Positions 1 to 6,379 of a stretch of DNA of 6,379 nucleotides are shown here, one piece after another. The first letter of the stretch is position 1. The number at the start of each line of letters is the position of its first letter. This DNA comes from Pseudomonadota bacterium (lineage in GTDB: Bacteria; Pseudomonadota; Gammaproteobacteria; CAMYNG01): assembly GCA_020347585.1 (NCBI GenBank), contig CP070733.1:246834-253212 (forward strand), read 5' to 3'. Below the pieces are notes generated by a model. That model was not told the DNA's origin and did not search any database. It saw only the letters and a list, made by a program, of their open reading frames with translations. Both the position numbers and the translations under genes were made by a program.

Positions 1-1334
1 AGCACGATGTATTCCTGCCCATGGTGGTACTCGAGGAACTGGACAACCACAAGAAAGGTCCCTCGGAGGTGGCGCGTAACGCGCGCCAGACCAGCCGTTT
101 CCTCGATGAACTCATGTCGCACGCGGGTCCCGATGAGATCGAGCACGGACTGCAGCTGGACCTCAACCGCATCAGCGGCGGAATACGCCCGGAGGTAAGC
201 GTCACGCCCGGCCGGCTGTTCTTCCAGACCGAGATGTTTTCCAACCCGCTGCCCGAGTCACTGCCTGGCAGCCGCCCGGACAACGACATTCTCGGCACCG
301 CACTTGCCCTCAGGCAACTGCATATCAATACCCAGGTGACGCTGGTTTCCAAGGACATCAACCTGCGCATCAAGGCCGCAATCCTGGGAATTCACGCCGA
401 GGACTACTACAACGACCAGGTGCTCGAAGACGTCGACCTCCTGTATACCGGCTACGTCGAAGTGTCGGGCAATTTCTGGGAGACGCACGGCGACCGCATG
501 GACTCCTGGATTGAAGACGGGCGCACCTACTACCGGATAAGCGGGCCAGGCGCGGGCGAATGGTACCCCGGAGAACTGCTACACGCCGCGGATGATGGCG
601 GCTTTGCTGCTATTGTGCGCAACACGTCCGGGGATGAAGCGATCATCGAGGTCATTCGGGACTTCACCAATCCCAACAATCCGGTGTGGGGCATTCACGC
701 CCGCAACAAGGAGCAGAACTTCGCGCTCAACCTGTTGATGGACCCCGAAGTTGACTTCGTTACCCTGGTAGGCATGGCGGGCACTGGCAAGACGCTGCTG
801 ACACTGGCGGCAGGTCTGGAACAAACGCTGGAAGACAACCGCTACAAGGAAATCATAATGACCCGCGTCACCGTGCCGGTCGCCGAGGACATTGGCTACC
901 TGCCCGGCAGCGAAGAGGAGAAGATGACGCCTTGGATGGGCGCATTGATGGACAACCTGGAAGTGCTTACCAGCTCGGAGGTGGGCGGCGACTGGGGGCG
1001 AGCCGCCACCAACGATCTCATCGCCAAGCGCATTAAGCTGCGCTCGGTCAACTTCATGCGCGGCCGGACCTTCCTCAGCCGCTTCATCATCATCGACGAG
1101 GCGCAGAACCTGACCTCCAAGCAGATGAAAACCCTGATCACGCGTGCCGGACCGGGATCCAAGGTCGTTTGCCTAGGCAACATCTCGCAGATCGATACAC
1201 CCTACCTTACCGAAACCACCTCGGGCCTGACTTTCGTCGTGGATCGCTTCCGCAGCTGGCCGCACGGCGGGCATGTCACGCTCAAGCGCGGCGAGCGCTC
1301 ACGCCTCGCGGACTACGCCTCAGAAGTGCTGTGA
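1..1334 (+). CDS. PhoH-family protein with N-terminal PIN domain (PIN-PhoH ATPase), 5' partial
   Basis: This encodes a PIN-type ribonuclease domain fused to a PhoH P-loop ATPase, an architecture linked in other bacteria (PhoH2) to RNA unwinding and cleavage in the cytoplasm. The frame is open from base 3 and reads HDVFLPMVVLEELD, a mid-PIN motif, so the ATG at 21 is internal and the true start is off the left edge. Numbering from that Met, candidate PIN acidic residues are E5/E6, D89 (in DNDILGTAL) and D112 (in LVSKDINLR). The first PIN strand, with its usual leading Asp, is outside the window. Walker A is GMAGTGKT at residues 251-258 (bases 771-794). Walker B is FIIIDEAQN, starting at residue 355 (base 1083). 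The PhoH-typical stretch LGNISQID follows, and the protein ends at TGA 1332-1334. The visible part is 443 codons, so only a short N-terminal piece is missing for a ~460-residue family. YbeZ-type PhoH proteins lack the PIN half, so this is not ybeZ. The physiological role is not determined by context; the gene converges on the AI-2E-family gene. Confidence 0.93.
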   Translation, partial: HDVFLPMVVLEELDNHKKGPSEVARNARQTSRFLDELMSHAGPDEIEHGLQLDLNRISGGIRPEVSVTPGRLFFQTEMFSNPLPESLPGSRPDNDILGTALALRQLHINTQVTLVSKDINLRIKAAILGIHAEDYYNDQVLEDVDLLYTGYVEVSGNFWETHGDRMDSWIEDGRTYYRISGPGAGEWYPGELLHAADDGGFAAIVRNTSGDEAIIEVIRDFTNPNNPVWGIHARNKEQNFALNLLMDPEVDFVTLVGMAGTGKTLLTLAAGLEQTLEDNRYKEIIMTRVTVPVAEDIGYLPGSEEEKMTPWMGALMDNLEVLTSSEVGGDWGRAATNDLIAKRIKLRSVNFMRGRTFLSRFIIIDEAQNLTSKQMKTLITRAGPGSKVVCLGNISQIDTPYLTETTSGLTFVVDRFRSWPHGGHVTLKRGERSRLADYASEVL

Positions 1335-1365
1335 CTGCAATATTCAGGTAACAAGACAAGACAGC

Positions 1366-2460
1366 CTACGCACCGGCGACCTCGCCCTCGCCGGGCGGCG
1401 GCGTCGCAGTCGACTGCGGTACGCGGGGCCAGGCACTGAGTATCGCCTTGACCAACGTCGCGAGCGGGATGGCGAAGAACACTCCCCAGAATCCCCACAG
1501 TCCGCCGAACACCAGGATGCTGACGATGATCGCCACCGGATGCAGGTTAACGACTTCTGAAAACAACAATGGTACCAGCACGTTACCGTCAAGCGCCTGG
1601 ATGATGCCGTAGGCGAACATTAGCCAGGCAAAGTCCGAACTCCAGCCAAACTGAAAGAAGCCGACCACCGCCACGGGTATCGTCACCACGGTTGCACCCA
1701 CATAGGGAATTATGACCGACAGTCCCACGGCAACCGACAGCAACTCGGCGTAACGCACGCCCAGCGCGGCAAAGGTAACGTAGGTAACCACGCCCACGAT
1801 CACGATCTCCCAAAACTTGCCGCGCACATAGTTGCCGAGCTGCTGATCCACCTCGCTCCACACCTCATCGGTAAGTCGTCGCTCACGCGGCATGTACGCG
1901 GAAAACCACCCCAGTATGAGGTCTTTGTCCTTGAGAAAAAAGAACACCAGCAGCGGCACCAGGATGAGGTAAACCAGTAGCGTGATGATCCCTGGAATCG
2001 ACGACAGCGAGACCGTTACCGCCCGTTGACCCAGCGAGCCGAGTTCCGCACCGATGCTGGTAATAAGCTGCTGTACCTGGTCGACAGTGATAAAGGTGTA
2101 ATGCTCGGGCAACTGCAGCAACAGCGCCTGTCCCTTGCGGATAAACTGCGGCAACTCCTTGACGAAGTCTGTTACCTGGGCCGATAGTAAGGGCGCCAGC
2201 CCAAACATCACGAACACCACGAAGGCCATGAACAACACGAAGGTTAACACCACGGCCCACAGGCGACCCAGGCCGCGCCGCTCCATGTAACGCACCAGGC
2301 CCTCCAGCAGATAGGCGATTACCGCGGCGGCCAACACCGGGGCAAGCATTCCACCTAGTGTCAATACCACGGTAAACCCAACAACCAACAGAATCGCCAG
2401 GATGGCCGCCTGAGGATCGGAGAAGTTGCGCTCGTACCAGTCTTTGAGAAAATCCAGCAT
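1366..2460 (-). CDS. AI-2E family transporter (PerM/YhhT-like permease)
   Basis: This is a complete 364-residue polytopic inner-membrane protein of the AI-2E exporter family (TqsA, PerM, YhhT). Members have been tied to autoinducer-2 export, and others to Na+(Li+)/H+ exchange, so the substrate cannot be read from sequence. Hydrophobic segments by eye lie at about residues 18-52, 66-90, 155-176, 216-233, 238-270, 277-300 and 305-340. A long amphipathic, probably extracytoplasmic stretch occupies about 93-150. Family marks include FFFLKDKD (173-180), the IPYVGA motif (251-256), LDGNVLVPLLF (290-300) and the Gly-rich GGLWGFWGVFFAIP (319-332). The ATG at 2458-2460 shares its A with the TGA of the gene upstream (TGATG), which supports this start and suggests translational coupling. 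No strong Shine-Dalgarno is visible before it. The last ~20 residues are a Pro/Ala/Gly-rich tail, probably disordered. Length and sequence are intact, with no frameshift. Confidence 0.93.
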   Translation of the reverse strand: MLDFLKDWYERNFSDPQAAILAILLVVGFTVVLTLGGMLAPVLAAAVIAYLLEGLVRYMERRGLGRLWAVVLTFVLFMAFVVFVMFGLAPLLSAQVTDFVKELPQFIRKGQALLLQLPEHYTFITVDQVQQLITSIGAELGSLGQRAVTVSLSSIPGIITLLVYLILVPLLVFFFLKDKDLILGWFSAYMPRERRLTDEVWSEVDQQLGNYVRGKFWEIVIVGVVTYVTFAALGVRYAELLSVAVGLSVIIPYVGATVVTIPVAVVGFFQFGWSSDFAWLMFAYGIIQALDGNVLVPLLFSEVVNLHPVAIIVSILVFGGLWGFWGVFFAIPLATLVKAILSAWPRVPQSTATPPPGEGEVAGA

Positions 2461-2813
2461 CAGGAATGCGACTTACCGGCCTTGTAGGTTTCGTAGTGGC
2501 GCTGAAACACGCGTTCCAGTTCGTCGATTACCTCGGATGCATCACGGCCCCGCACCACGTGCTGCGACACCAGCTCCGAGGTCTCACCCAGCATCTTGCC
2601 CTTATCCAGCATGTGGAAGGTTGCCGACAGGCGCTTGACAGCGGCGATCACGCTCTCCTGCTCTGGTCGGGCAATAGGCTCAGGCTTGAGTAACTGATCG
2701 GTCAGCGGCTCACAACGCTGCACGAGAAACTCGGCGAACGCCAGCAGCGCGGTGCGCTCTGCTTCGGGTAGGGCACGGTAACACTCGACAAGTTGCTTTT
2801 GTGATTTCTTCAA
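2460..2813 (-). CDS. Conserved-looking small hypothetical protein, TTG start
   Basis: I do not recognise this 117-residue protein. It is hydrophilic and apparently all-helical, with no signal peptide or membrane segment, so it should be cytoplasmic. An N-terminal amphipathic helix (about 6-33, containing YRALPEAERTALLAFAEFL) resembles helices seen in small bacterial regulatory or adaptor proteins. A Pro/Glu linker (about 43-52) follows, then a second helical part with MLDKGKMLGE (68-77) and a charged C-terminal helix, ASEVIDELERVFQRHYE (92-108). The start is TTG at 2811-2813. No ATG or GTG lies in frame between the upstream stop (2859-2861) and this TTG, and the first in-frame ATG would delete over half the protein. 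A weak GGACAGG lies just upstream. The gene begins 35 bases after the LysR stop, and its TGA shares one base with the ATG of the AI-2E-family gene, so the three are probably cotranscribed. A role with the permease or the regulator is only inference. The smooth reading frame and tight packing argue that it is real. Confidence 0.8.
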   Translation of the reverse strand: MKKSQKQLVECYRALPEAERTALLAFAEFLVQRCEPLTDQLLKPEPIARPEQESVIAAVKRLSATFHMLDKGKMLGETSELVSQHVVRGRDASEVIDELERVFQRHYETYKAGKSHS

Positions 2814-2848
2814 CGCAGCCTGTCCGCCCGGACCATCATCACGCAGGT

Positions 2849-3760
2849 TTAGCTGAAATCATCCTGGTGGCTCTGGCAGTACTGCCGCGCGAAGTTCAGC
2901 AATTCATCCATAGCGCGGGCGCGAAACTTCTGCTTCTGGTGAACAAATGAAAAAGGCCGGTTGATTGGCGGCTCGAGGCCTACCGCAGTCAGCGTGCCGA
3001 GCTTGAGTTCCTTGGCGATAGTTGCACGTGACAGGATCGACACACCCATGCCCGCCTCCACTGCGCGCTTGATCGCCTCGAGGCTGCCGAGCTCCATGGT
3101 GAAATTCATGTCCGCGGGATTGACGCCGGCATGGTGCAAGTGATCGATCACCACCTCGCGCGTACCTGAACCCTCCTCACGACAAATAAACGGGTGCTCG
3201 ATCAGTTGCTCCATGGTCACCGATTCCTTCTGTGCTAGCGGATGACTCAGCGGCACAATCAACACCATCTGGTCGGTCAGGCATTTTTCGACCACTAGAT
3301 TCTTGTTGGCAACGGGGGCCTCTACGACACCCAGATCGATGGTATTGTTTTCGACCTGTGAGACAATGCCGTCGGTGTTGGCAACCTTGAGGCGAATGGC
3401 CACCTCGGGAAACTTGTCCTTGAAGTCCCCGAGTAGGTGGGGAAGCATGTATTCGGCCACGGTGGTGCTCGCGCCGAGGATCAGCACGCCGCTGATCTCG
3501 CCGGTCAGTTCACGCACCGAGTTATCCATTTCGCCGTAGAGCCTGAAAATCTCCTCGGCATAGCCGTAAACCCGTGTGCCGGCCTCGGTCAGGCTGATGC
3601 GGTTATGGGTACGGTCAAACAACCGGGTGTTGAAATACTCTTCAAGCTGACGCACCTGAAAGGTCACCGCCGGCTGCGTCATGTGCAGTTCCTCAGCCGC
3701 CTTGGTGAAACTCAGCAGACGCGCAACGGTGTGAAATACCTGTAATCGACGATCAGCCAT
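2849..3760 (-). CDS. LysR-type transcriptional regulator (CbbR/CysL-like)
   Basis: This is a complete 303-residue LysR-type regulator, a cytoplasmic DNA-binding protein that normally works as a tetramer and responds to a small-molecule ligand. The winged helix-turn-helix occupies residues 1-60, with the HTH at about 18-37 (SFTKAAEELHMTQPAVTFQV) and the wing around LFDRTHNRISLTEAG (48-61). A linker helix runs to about 88. The two-lobed ligand-binding domain starts at about 91 (LILGASTTVAEYMLP) and includes CREEGSGTR (193-201) and the GSLEAIKRAVEAGMGVSILS stretch (225-244) typical of the family. The REEGSGTR pattern and overall style recall the CbbR/CysL branch, whose members control carbon fixation or sulfur assimilation. 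Neither target is present here, so no gene name is given. The ATG has a good AAGG Shine-Dalgarno five bases upstream. LysR regulators often repress their own gene and control a neighbour; here nearby candidates are the small gene plus AI-2E-family gene downstream and the RND pump upstream. Confidence 0.93.
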   Translation of the reverse strand: MADRRLQVFHTVARLLSFTKAAEELHMTQPAVTFQVRQLEEYFNTRLFDRTHNRISLTEAGTRVYGYAEEIFRLYGEMDNSVRELTGEISGVLILGASTTVAEYMLPHLLGDFKDKFPEVAIRLKVANTDGIVSQVENNTIDLGVVEAPVANKNLVVEKCLTDQMVLIVPLSHPLAQKESVTMEQLIEHPFICREEGSGTREVVIDHLHHAGVNPADMNFTMELGSLEAIKRAVEAGMGVSILSRATIAKELKLGTLTAVGLEPPINRPFSFVHQKQKFRARAMDELLNFARQYCQSHQDDFS

Positions 3761-3765
3761 TATTG

Positions 3766-3769
3766 CCTT
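3766..3769 (-). promoter_or_regulatory. Shine-Dalgarno AAGG for the LysR gene
   Basis: On the minus strand AAGG is followed by five bases (CAATA) and then the ATG at 3758-3760. This spacing is normal and supports the chosen LysR start. The protein also begins at the usual distance before its HTH. Confidence 0.6.
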
Positions 3770-3789
3770 GCGGCGTTGCCGCGATAACC

Positions 3790-3830
3790 TGTTTCTATAT
3801 TGGTATTTAATTTATAAATATAACATTAAC
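3790..3830 (-). promoter_or_regulatory. AT-rich control region upstream of the LysR gene (putative promoter/operator)
   Basis: This patch of about 40 bases is strongly AT-rich in an otherwise GC-rich window and lies 30-70 bases before the LysR start. It contains the perfect 10-base palindrome ATTTATAAAT (3810-3819). On the minus strand a weak -10-like TATAGA (3794-3799) lies 18 bases from a poor -35-like TTATAT (3818-3823), with the palindrome in the spacer. LysR-family sites are AT-rich interrupted dyads with a T-N11-A core, so autoregulation here is plausible. The exact promoter boxes and operator are uncertain and come from reading the sequence by eye. Confidence 0.4.
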
Positions 3831-3961
3831 ATCGCCGGCTTGAATACATACGCAGCGACGAACATAGCCGCCGGCACCCCAAAATGGGCCCCAAGTCTGC
3901 CATTTGCCGTTACCCTGGAAAGTGCGCCAGTGCCTGCTGACGTGCACCGTGACCCGGCCAG
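3831..3961. other. Non-coding remainder of the LysR-RND gap
   Basis: These 131 bases follow the RND stop in the direction of its transcription. I see no intrinsic terminator (no stable GC stem followed by a T run on the minus strand), no RNA gene and no credible coding sequence. The only structure is an imperfect direct repeat, AACATCGCCGGC at 3828-3839 and AACATAGCCGCCGGC at 3861-3875, with starts 33 bases apart. Its function is unknown. Confidence 0.4.
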
Positions 3962-6379
3962 TTACCCCTCACCCACCGGCTTCTCCAGCCGTTTGCGCAT
4001 AAAGGCATAGTACATGACGGGAATAACCAACAGCGTCAGCGCCGTGGAGACCAGGATGCCGAAGATGAGCGCAATAGCCAGCCCGCTGAAGATCGGGTCA
4101 TCGAGGATGAAAAACGCCCCCAGCATGGCTGCCACGCCGGTCAACACAATCGGCTTGGCGCGCACTGCGCCCGAGCGTATTACCGCCTCTTCAAACGGCG
4201 TGCCCATACGCACCTGCTCGTTGATGAAGTCCACCAGAAGAATCGAGTTGCGCACGATAATACCCGCCAGGGCGATCATGCCAATCATCGAGGTCGCGGT
4301 AAACTTGGCGTCCATGAACAGCAGATCCAGCAAGGCATGGCCCGGCATCACGCCAATAATGGTCAAGGGAATGGGCGCCATGATGATTAGCGGCACAAGA
4401 TAGGAGCGGAACTGCGCGACTACCAGCAGGAAGATCAGCACCAGTCCCACCGAATAGGCAATACCCATATCGCGGAAGGTCTCATAGGTGATTTGCCACT
4501 CGCCGTCCCATTTTAGGGCGTCCTGGTAGGGGTTCTCCGGCGTACTGAACAAGTACTGCGCCAGCGGCTCACTGCCCTCAACCGGATGCGCACCAAGGTG
4601 CGCCATGATGCCGAACATTCCGTACAGCGGACTGTCGACTTCGCCGGCCACATCGCTCGTCACGTAGGTCACGGGCAAGAGATCCTTGTGATGGATAGCA
4701 TGTTCGCGGCGGGTTTCAATCACTTCGACGATGTCCACCAGTGGCACCAACGTGCCGTCACGGCCGCGCACTCGCATGTCGAGCAGGTTCTCGATGTGCG
4801 CCTTGTCGGCGACCGCGTATTCCAGGCGAATCGGCACCGGATACTTGGTATTCTCGAAGTGCAGGTAGCTGGCGTCTTCGCCGCTCAGCGCCGCCGACAG
4901 CGCACTGACCACCGACTGTTGCGCCACACCCAGCAGCGCCGCCTTGGCCTGGTCCACCCGGACCATAATCTTCGGCGCAGTCGCCTCGATACTGTCGTCG
5001 ATGTCGACAACGTCCGCCGTGGCCGCGAACGACTCGCGCACTCGCATGGCCACCTGGCGCTGCCCGTCGTAATCCAGTCCATAGATCTCAGCCACCAGTG
5101 GCGCCAGTACCGGCGGACCCGGCGGAACCTCGACGATCTTGACGTTGGCTTCGTGGCGACGCGCGATATCCTGCAGGGGTGCGCGCACCGCCAACGCGAT
5201 TTCATGGCTCTTGCGCTCGCGCGCGGCCTTGTCAACCAGGTTGACCTGAATATCTCCGACATTGGCGGCCTCGCGCAGGTAGTACTGGCGCACCAATCCG
5301 TTGAAATTGATCGGTGCCGCCGTGCCGGCGTACGCCTGGTAGTCAGTAACCTCGGGGACAGTCGCGATGTAACGGCCAAGTTCGCCGAGCACCTGCGCGG
5401 TTTTCTCTACACTGGTCCCCTCCGGCATATCCACTACGACTTGGAATTCCGACTTGTTGTCGAAGGGCAGCATCTTGAGGATCACCGCCTGCACCACGAC
5501 TAATCCTACCGATACTACGATCAGCGCAGCGATGACGCCGAACAACCACCAGCGTTTTGTCCTGCCCGCATCGCCTCGGAGAAACGGCCCCATATAACGA
5601 TTGAACCATTGGTACAGACGCTTCTCGCCGGACTCGCCACCAGCGTGTGCGACATGGGCACCGAGCAACTTATTGGCCATCCAGGGAGTAACCACAAACG
5701 CGACCACCAGCGAGATCAGCATGCCGATGCTGGCATTGATGGGTATCGGGCTCATGTAGGGTCCCATCAGGCCACTGACGAAGGCCATCGGCAACAGTGC
5801 GGCTATTACGGTAAAGGTCGCGAGGATCGTCGGCCCGCCGACCTCGTCCACCGCATGCGGAATCGCCTCGAGCATGTTGCGCGCACCCATTGCCATATGC
5901 CGGTGGATGTTCTCGACCACCACAATGGCATCGTCGACCAGTATGCCAATGGAAAATATCAGCGCGAACAGCGACACTCGGTTGAGCGTGAAACCCCAGG
6001 CCCAGGACGCAAACAGCGTGATCGCCAGGGTGATGACCACGGCCAGACCAACGATCAGCGCCTCGCGCCAGCCAATGGCAACCAGCACCAGCAACACCAC
6101 CGAAATCGTGGCAAACAACAACTTACTGATGAGTTGTTTCGCCTTGGCGTCAGCCGTCTCGCCGTAGTTGCGGGTGACGGTCACGTGCACGCCGTCGGGG
6201 ATGAAGATTCCTTTGAGCTGCTCGATACGCTCGACGACCTGGTTGGCGATATCGACAGCGTTGGTGCCGGGCTGCTTGGCTATTGCCACGGTCACCGCGG
6301 GAAACTCACCACGCCCGGAAATGCCCTTACTCTGCGCGGAAGGTCCTGTGCCCAGCCATACATAGCTTTCCGGCTGATC
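3962..6379 (-). CDS. RND-family efflux pump permease (AcrB/HAE type), N-terminus off the right edge
   Basis: This is the C-terminal ~805 residues of an inner-membrane RND transporter, which uses the proton gradient to export substrates through a periplasmic adaptor and outer-membrane channel. RND pumps usually run to 1,020-1,080 residues, so roughly 220-270 N-terminal residues are missing. The frame is open through base 6379 (DQPESYVWLGTGPSAQSKG), so the GTG at 6293-6295 is internal. Numbering from that GTG, the first-half membrane bundle is at about 57-212 and includes GILVDDAIVVVENI (117-130) with the paired Asp121/Asp122 of the proton relay. A transmembrane segment at 250-275 leads into the second periplasmic porter/docking region (about 276-605). 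The second bundle is at about 611-766, with IIVRNSILLVDF (679-690) placing Arg682 where AcrB has Lys940. The protein ends MRKRLEKPVGEG and TAA at 3962-3964. No adaptor or channel gene is in view; they may lie upstream to the right. Drug and metal substrates cannot be told apart here, and the order of the pump family (HAE versus CusA-like HME) is uncertain. Confidence 0.93.
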   Translation of the reverse strand, partial: DQPESYVWLGTGPSAQSKGISGRGEFPAVTVAIAKQPGTNAVDIANQVVERIEQLKGIFIPDGVHVTVTRNYGETADAKAKQLISKLLFATISVVLLVLVAIGWREALIVGLAVVITLAITLFASWAWGFTLNRVSLFALIFSIGILVDDAIVVVENIHRHMAMGARNMLEAIPHAVDEVGGPTILATFTVIAALLPMAFVSGLMGPYMSPIPINASIGMLISLVVAFVVTPWMANKLLGAHVAHAGGESGEKRLYQWFNRYMGPFLRGDAGRTKRWWLFGVIAALIVVSVGLVVVQAVILKMLPFDNKSEFQVVVDMPEGTSVEKTAQVLGELGRYIATVPEVTDYQAYAGTAAPINFNGLVRQYYLREAANVGDIQVNLVDKAARERKSHEIALAVRAPLQDIARRHEANVKIVEVPPGPPVLAPLVAEIYGLDYDGQRQVAMRVRESFAATADVVDIDDSIEATAPKIMVRVDQAKAALLGVAQQSVVSALSAALSGEDASYLHFENTKYPVPIRLEYAVADKAHIENLLDMRVRGRDGTLVPLVDIVEVIETRREHAIHHKDLLPVTYVTSDVAGEVDSPLYGMFGIMAHLGAHPVEGSEPLAQYLFSTPENPYQDALKWDGEWQITYETFRDMGIAYSVGLVLIFLLVVAQFRSYLVPLIIMAPIPLTIIGVMPGHALLDLLFMDAKFTATSMIGMIALAGIIVRNSILLVDFINEQVRMGTPFEEAVIRSGAVRAKPIVLTGVAAMLGAFFILDDPIFSGLAIALIFGILVSTALTLLVIPVMYYAFMRKRLEKPVGEG

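Noticed and set aside
21..23. ATG as the start of the PhoH gene
   Set aside because: The residues before it (HDVFLP) belong to the same PIN-domain motif, and the frame is open to the left edge.
1..1334. PIN-PhoH as the toxin half of a PhoAT-PhoH2-like toxin-antitoxin pair
   Set aside because: The upstream flank that would hold an antitoxin is outside the window, and PIN-PhoH fusions are widespread without one.
3841..3961. Intrinsic terminator for the RND gene
   Set aside because: The best candidate stem, CCC-ATTTT-GGG near 3877-3888, has only three or four pairs and no following T run on the minus strand.
3768..4010. An 80-codon plus-strand frame crossing the AT-rich patch and the RND 3' end
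   Set aside because: Its composition changes abruptly with the DNA, it has no recognisable family, it runs into the RND coding end, and I see no ribosome-binding site that would support it.
4586..5503. A 305-codon open frame on the plus strand opposite the RND gene
   Set aside because: It lies wholly antisense to a clearly conserved RND segment. Its product is abnormally rich in His, Arg, Val and Asp with no recognisable domain, as expected for a shadow frame of GC-rich coding DNA.
6293..6295. GTG as the start of the RND gene
   Set aside because: The frame continues open to the right edge with family-like sequence, and the known N-terminal bundle and porter segments are missing. The gene is therefore cut by the window.

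Overview
The window looks like ordinary chromosomal DNA from a gammaproteobacterium. It is GC-rich and densely coded, with short gaps and well-conserved housekeeping or transport families. The closest fit by protein character is the Chromatiales/Ectothiorhodospiraceae-type purple-sulfur and sulfur-oxidising lineages; this lineage call is inference from protein style, not from a marker gene. I see no rRNA, tRNA, insertion sequence, CRISPR array, phage gene or integration site.

Layout, left to right. (1) Positions 1-1334, plus strand: a PIN-PhoH fusion protein (RNA-processing ATPase) whose N-terminus lies off the left edge. (2) A 31-base convergent gap. (3) Positions 1366-2460, minus strand: a complete AI-2E/PerM-family membrane protein. 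(4) Positions 2460-2813, minus strand: a small helical protein of unknown function that starts at TTG; its TGA stop shares one base with the ATG of the AI-2E-family gene. (5) Positions 2849-3760, minus strand: a complete LysR-type regulator of the CbbR/CysL-like kind. (6) Positions 3761-3961: a 201-base non-coding gap with an AT-rich patch next to the regulator, probably its control region. (7) Positions 3962-6379, minus strand: the C-terminal ~805 residues of an RND-family proton-driven efflux pump. Its reading frame stays open to the right edge.

How the genes fit together: the regulator, the small protein and the AI-2E-family permease lie head to tail, with gaps of 35 bases and then a one-base overlap. 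They plausibly form one transcript starting from the AT-rich patch. The RND pump is upstream on the same strand but separated by 201 bases, so it probably belongs to a different unit whose adaptor and outer-membrane partners would lie to the right. The PhoH gene is convergent and independent.

I found no convincing undescribed system. The points most worth a second look are the unrecognised small protein coupled to the permease, its TTG start overlapped by a mini-ORF, the AT-rich palindromic patch before the regulator, and an arginine in the RND pump where AcrB has its key transmembrane lysine.
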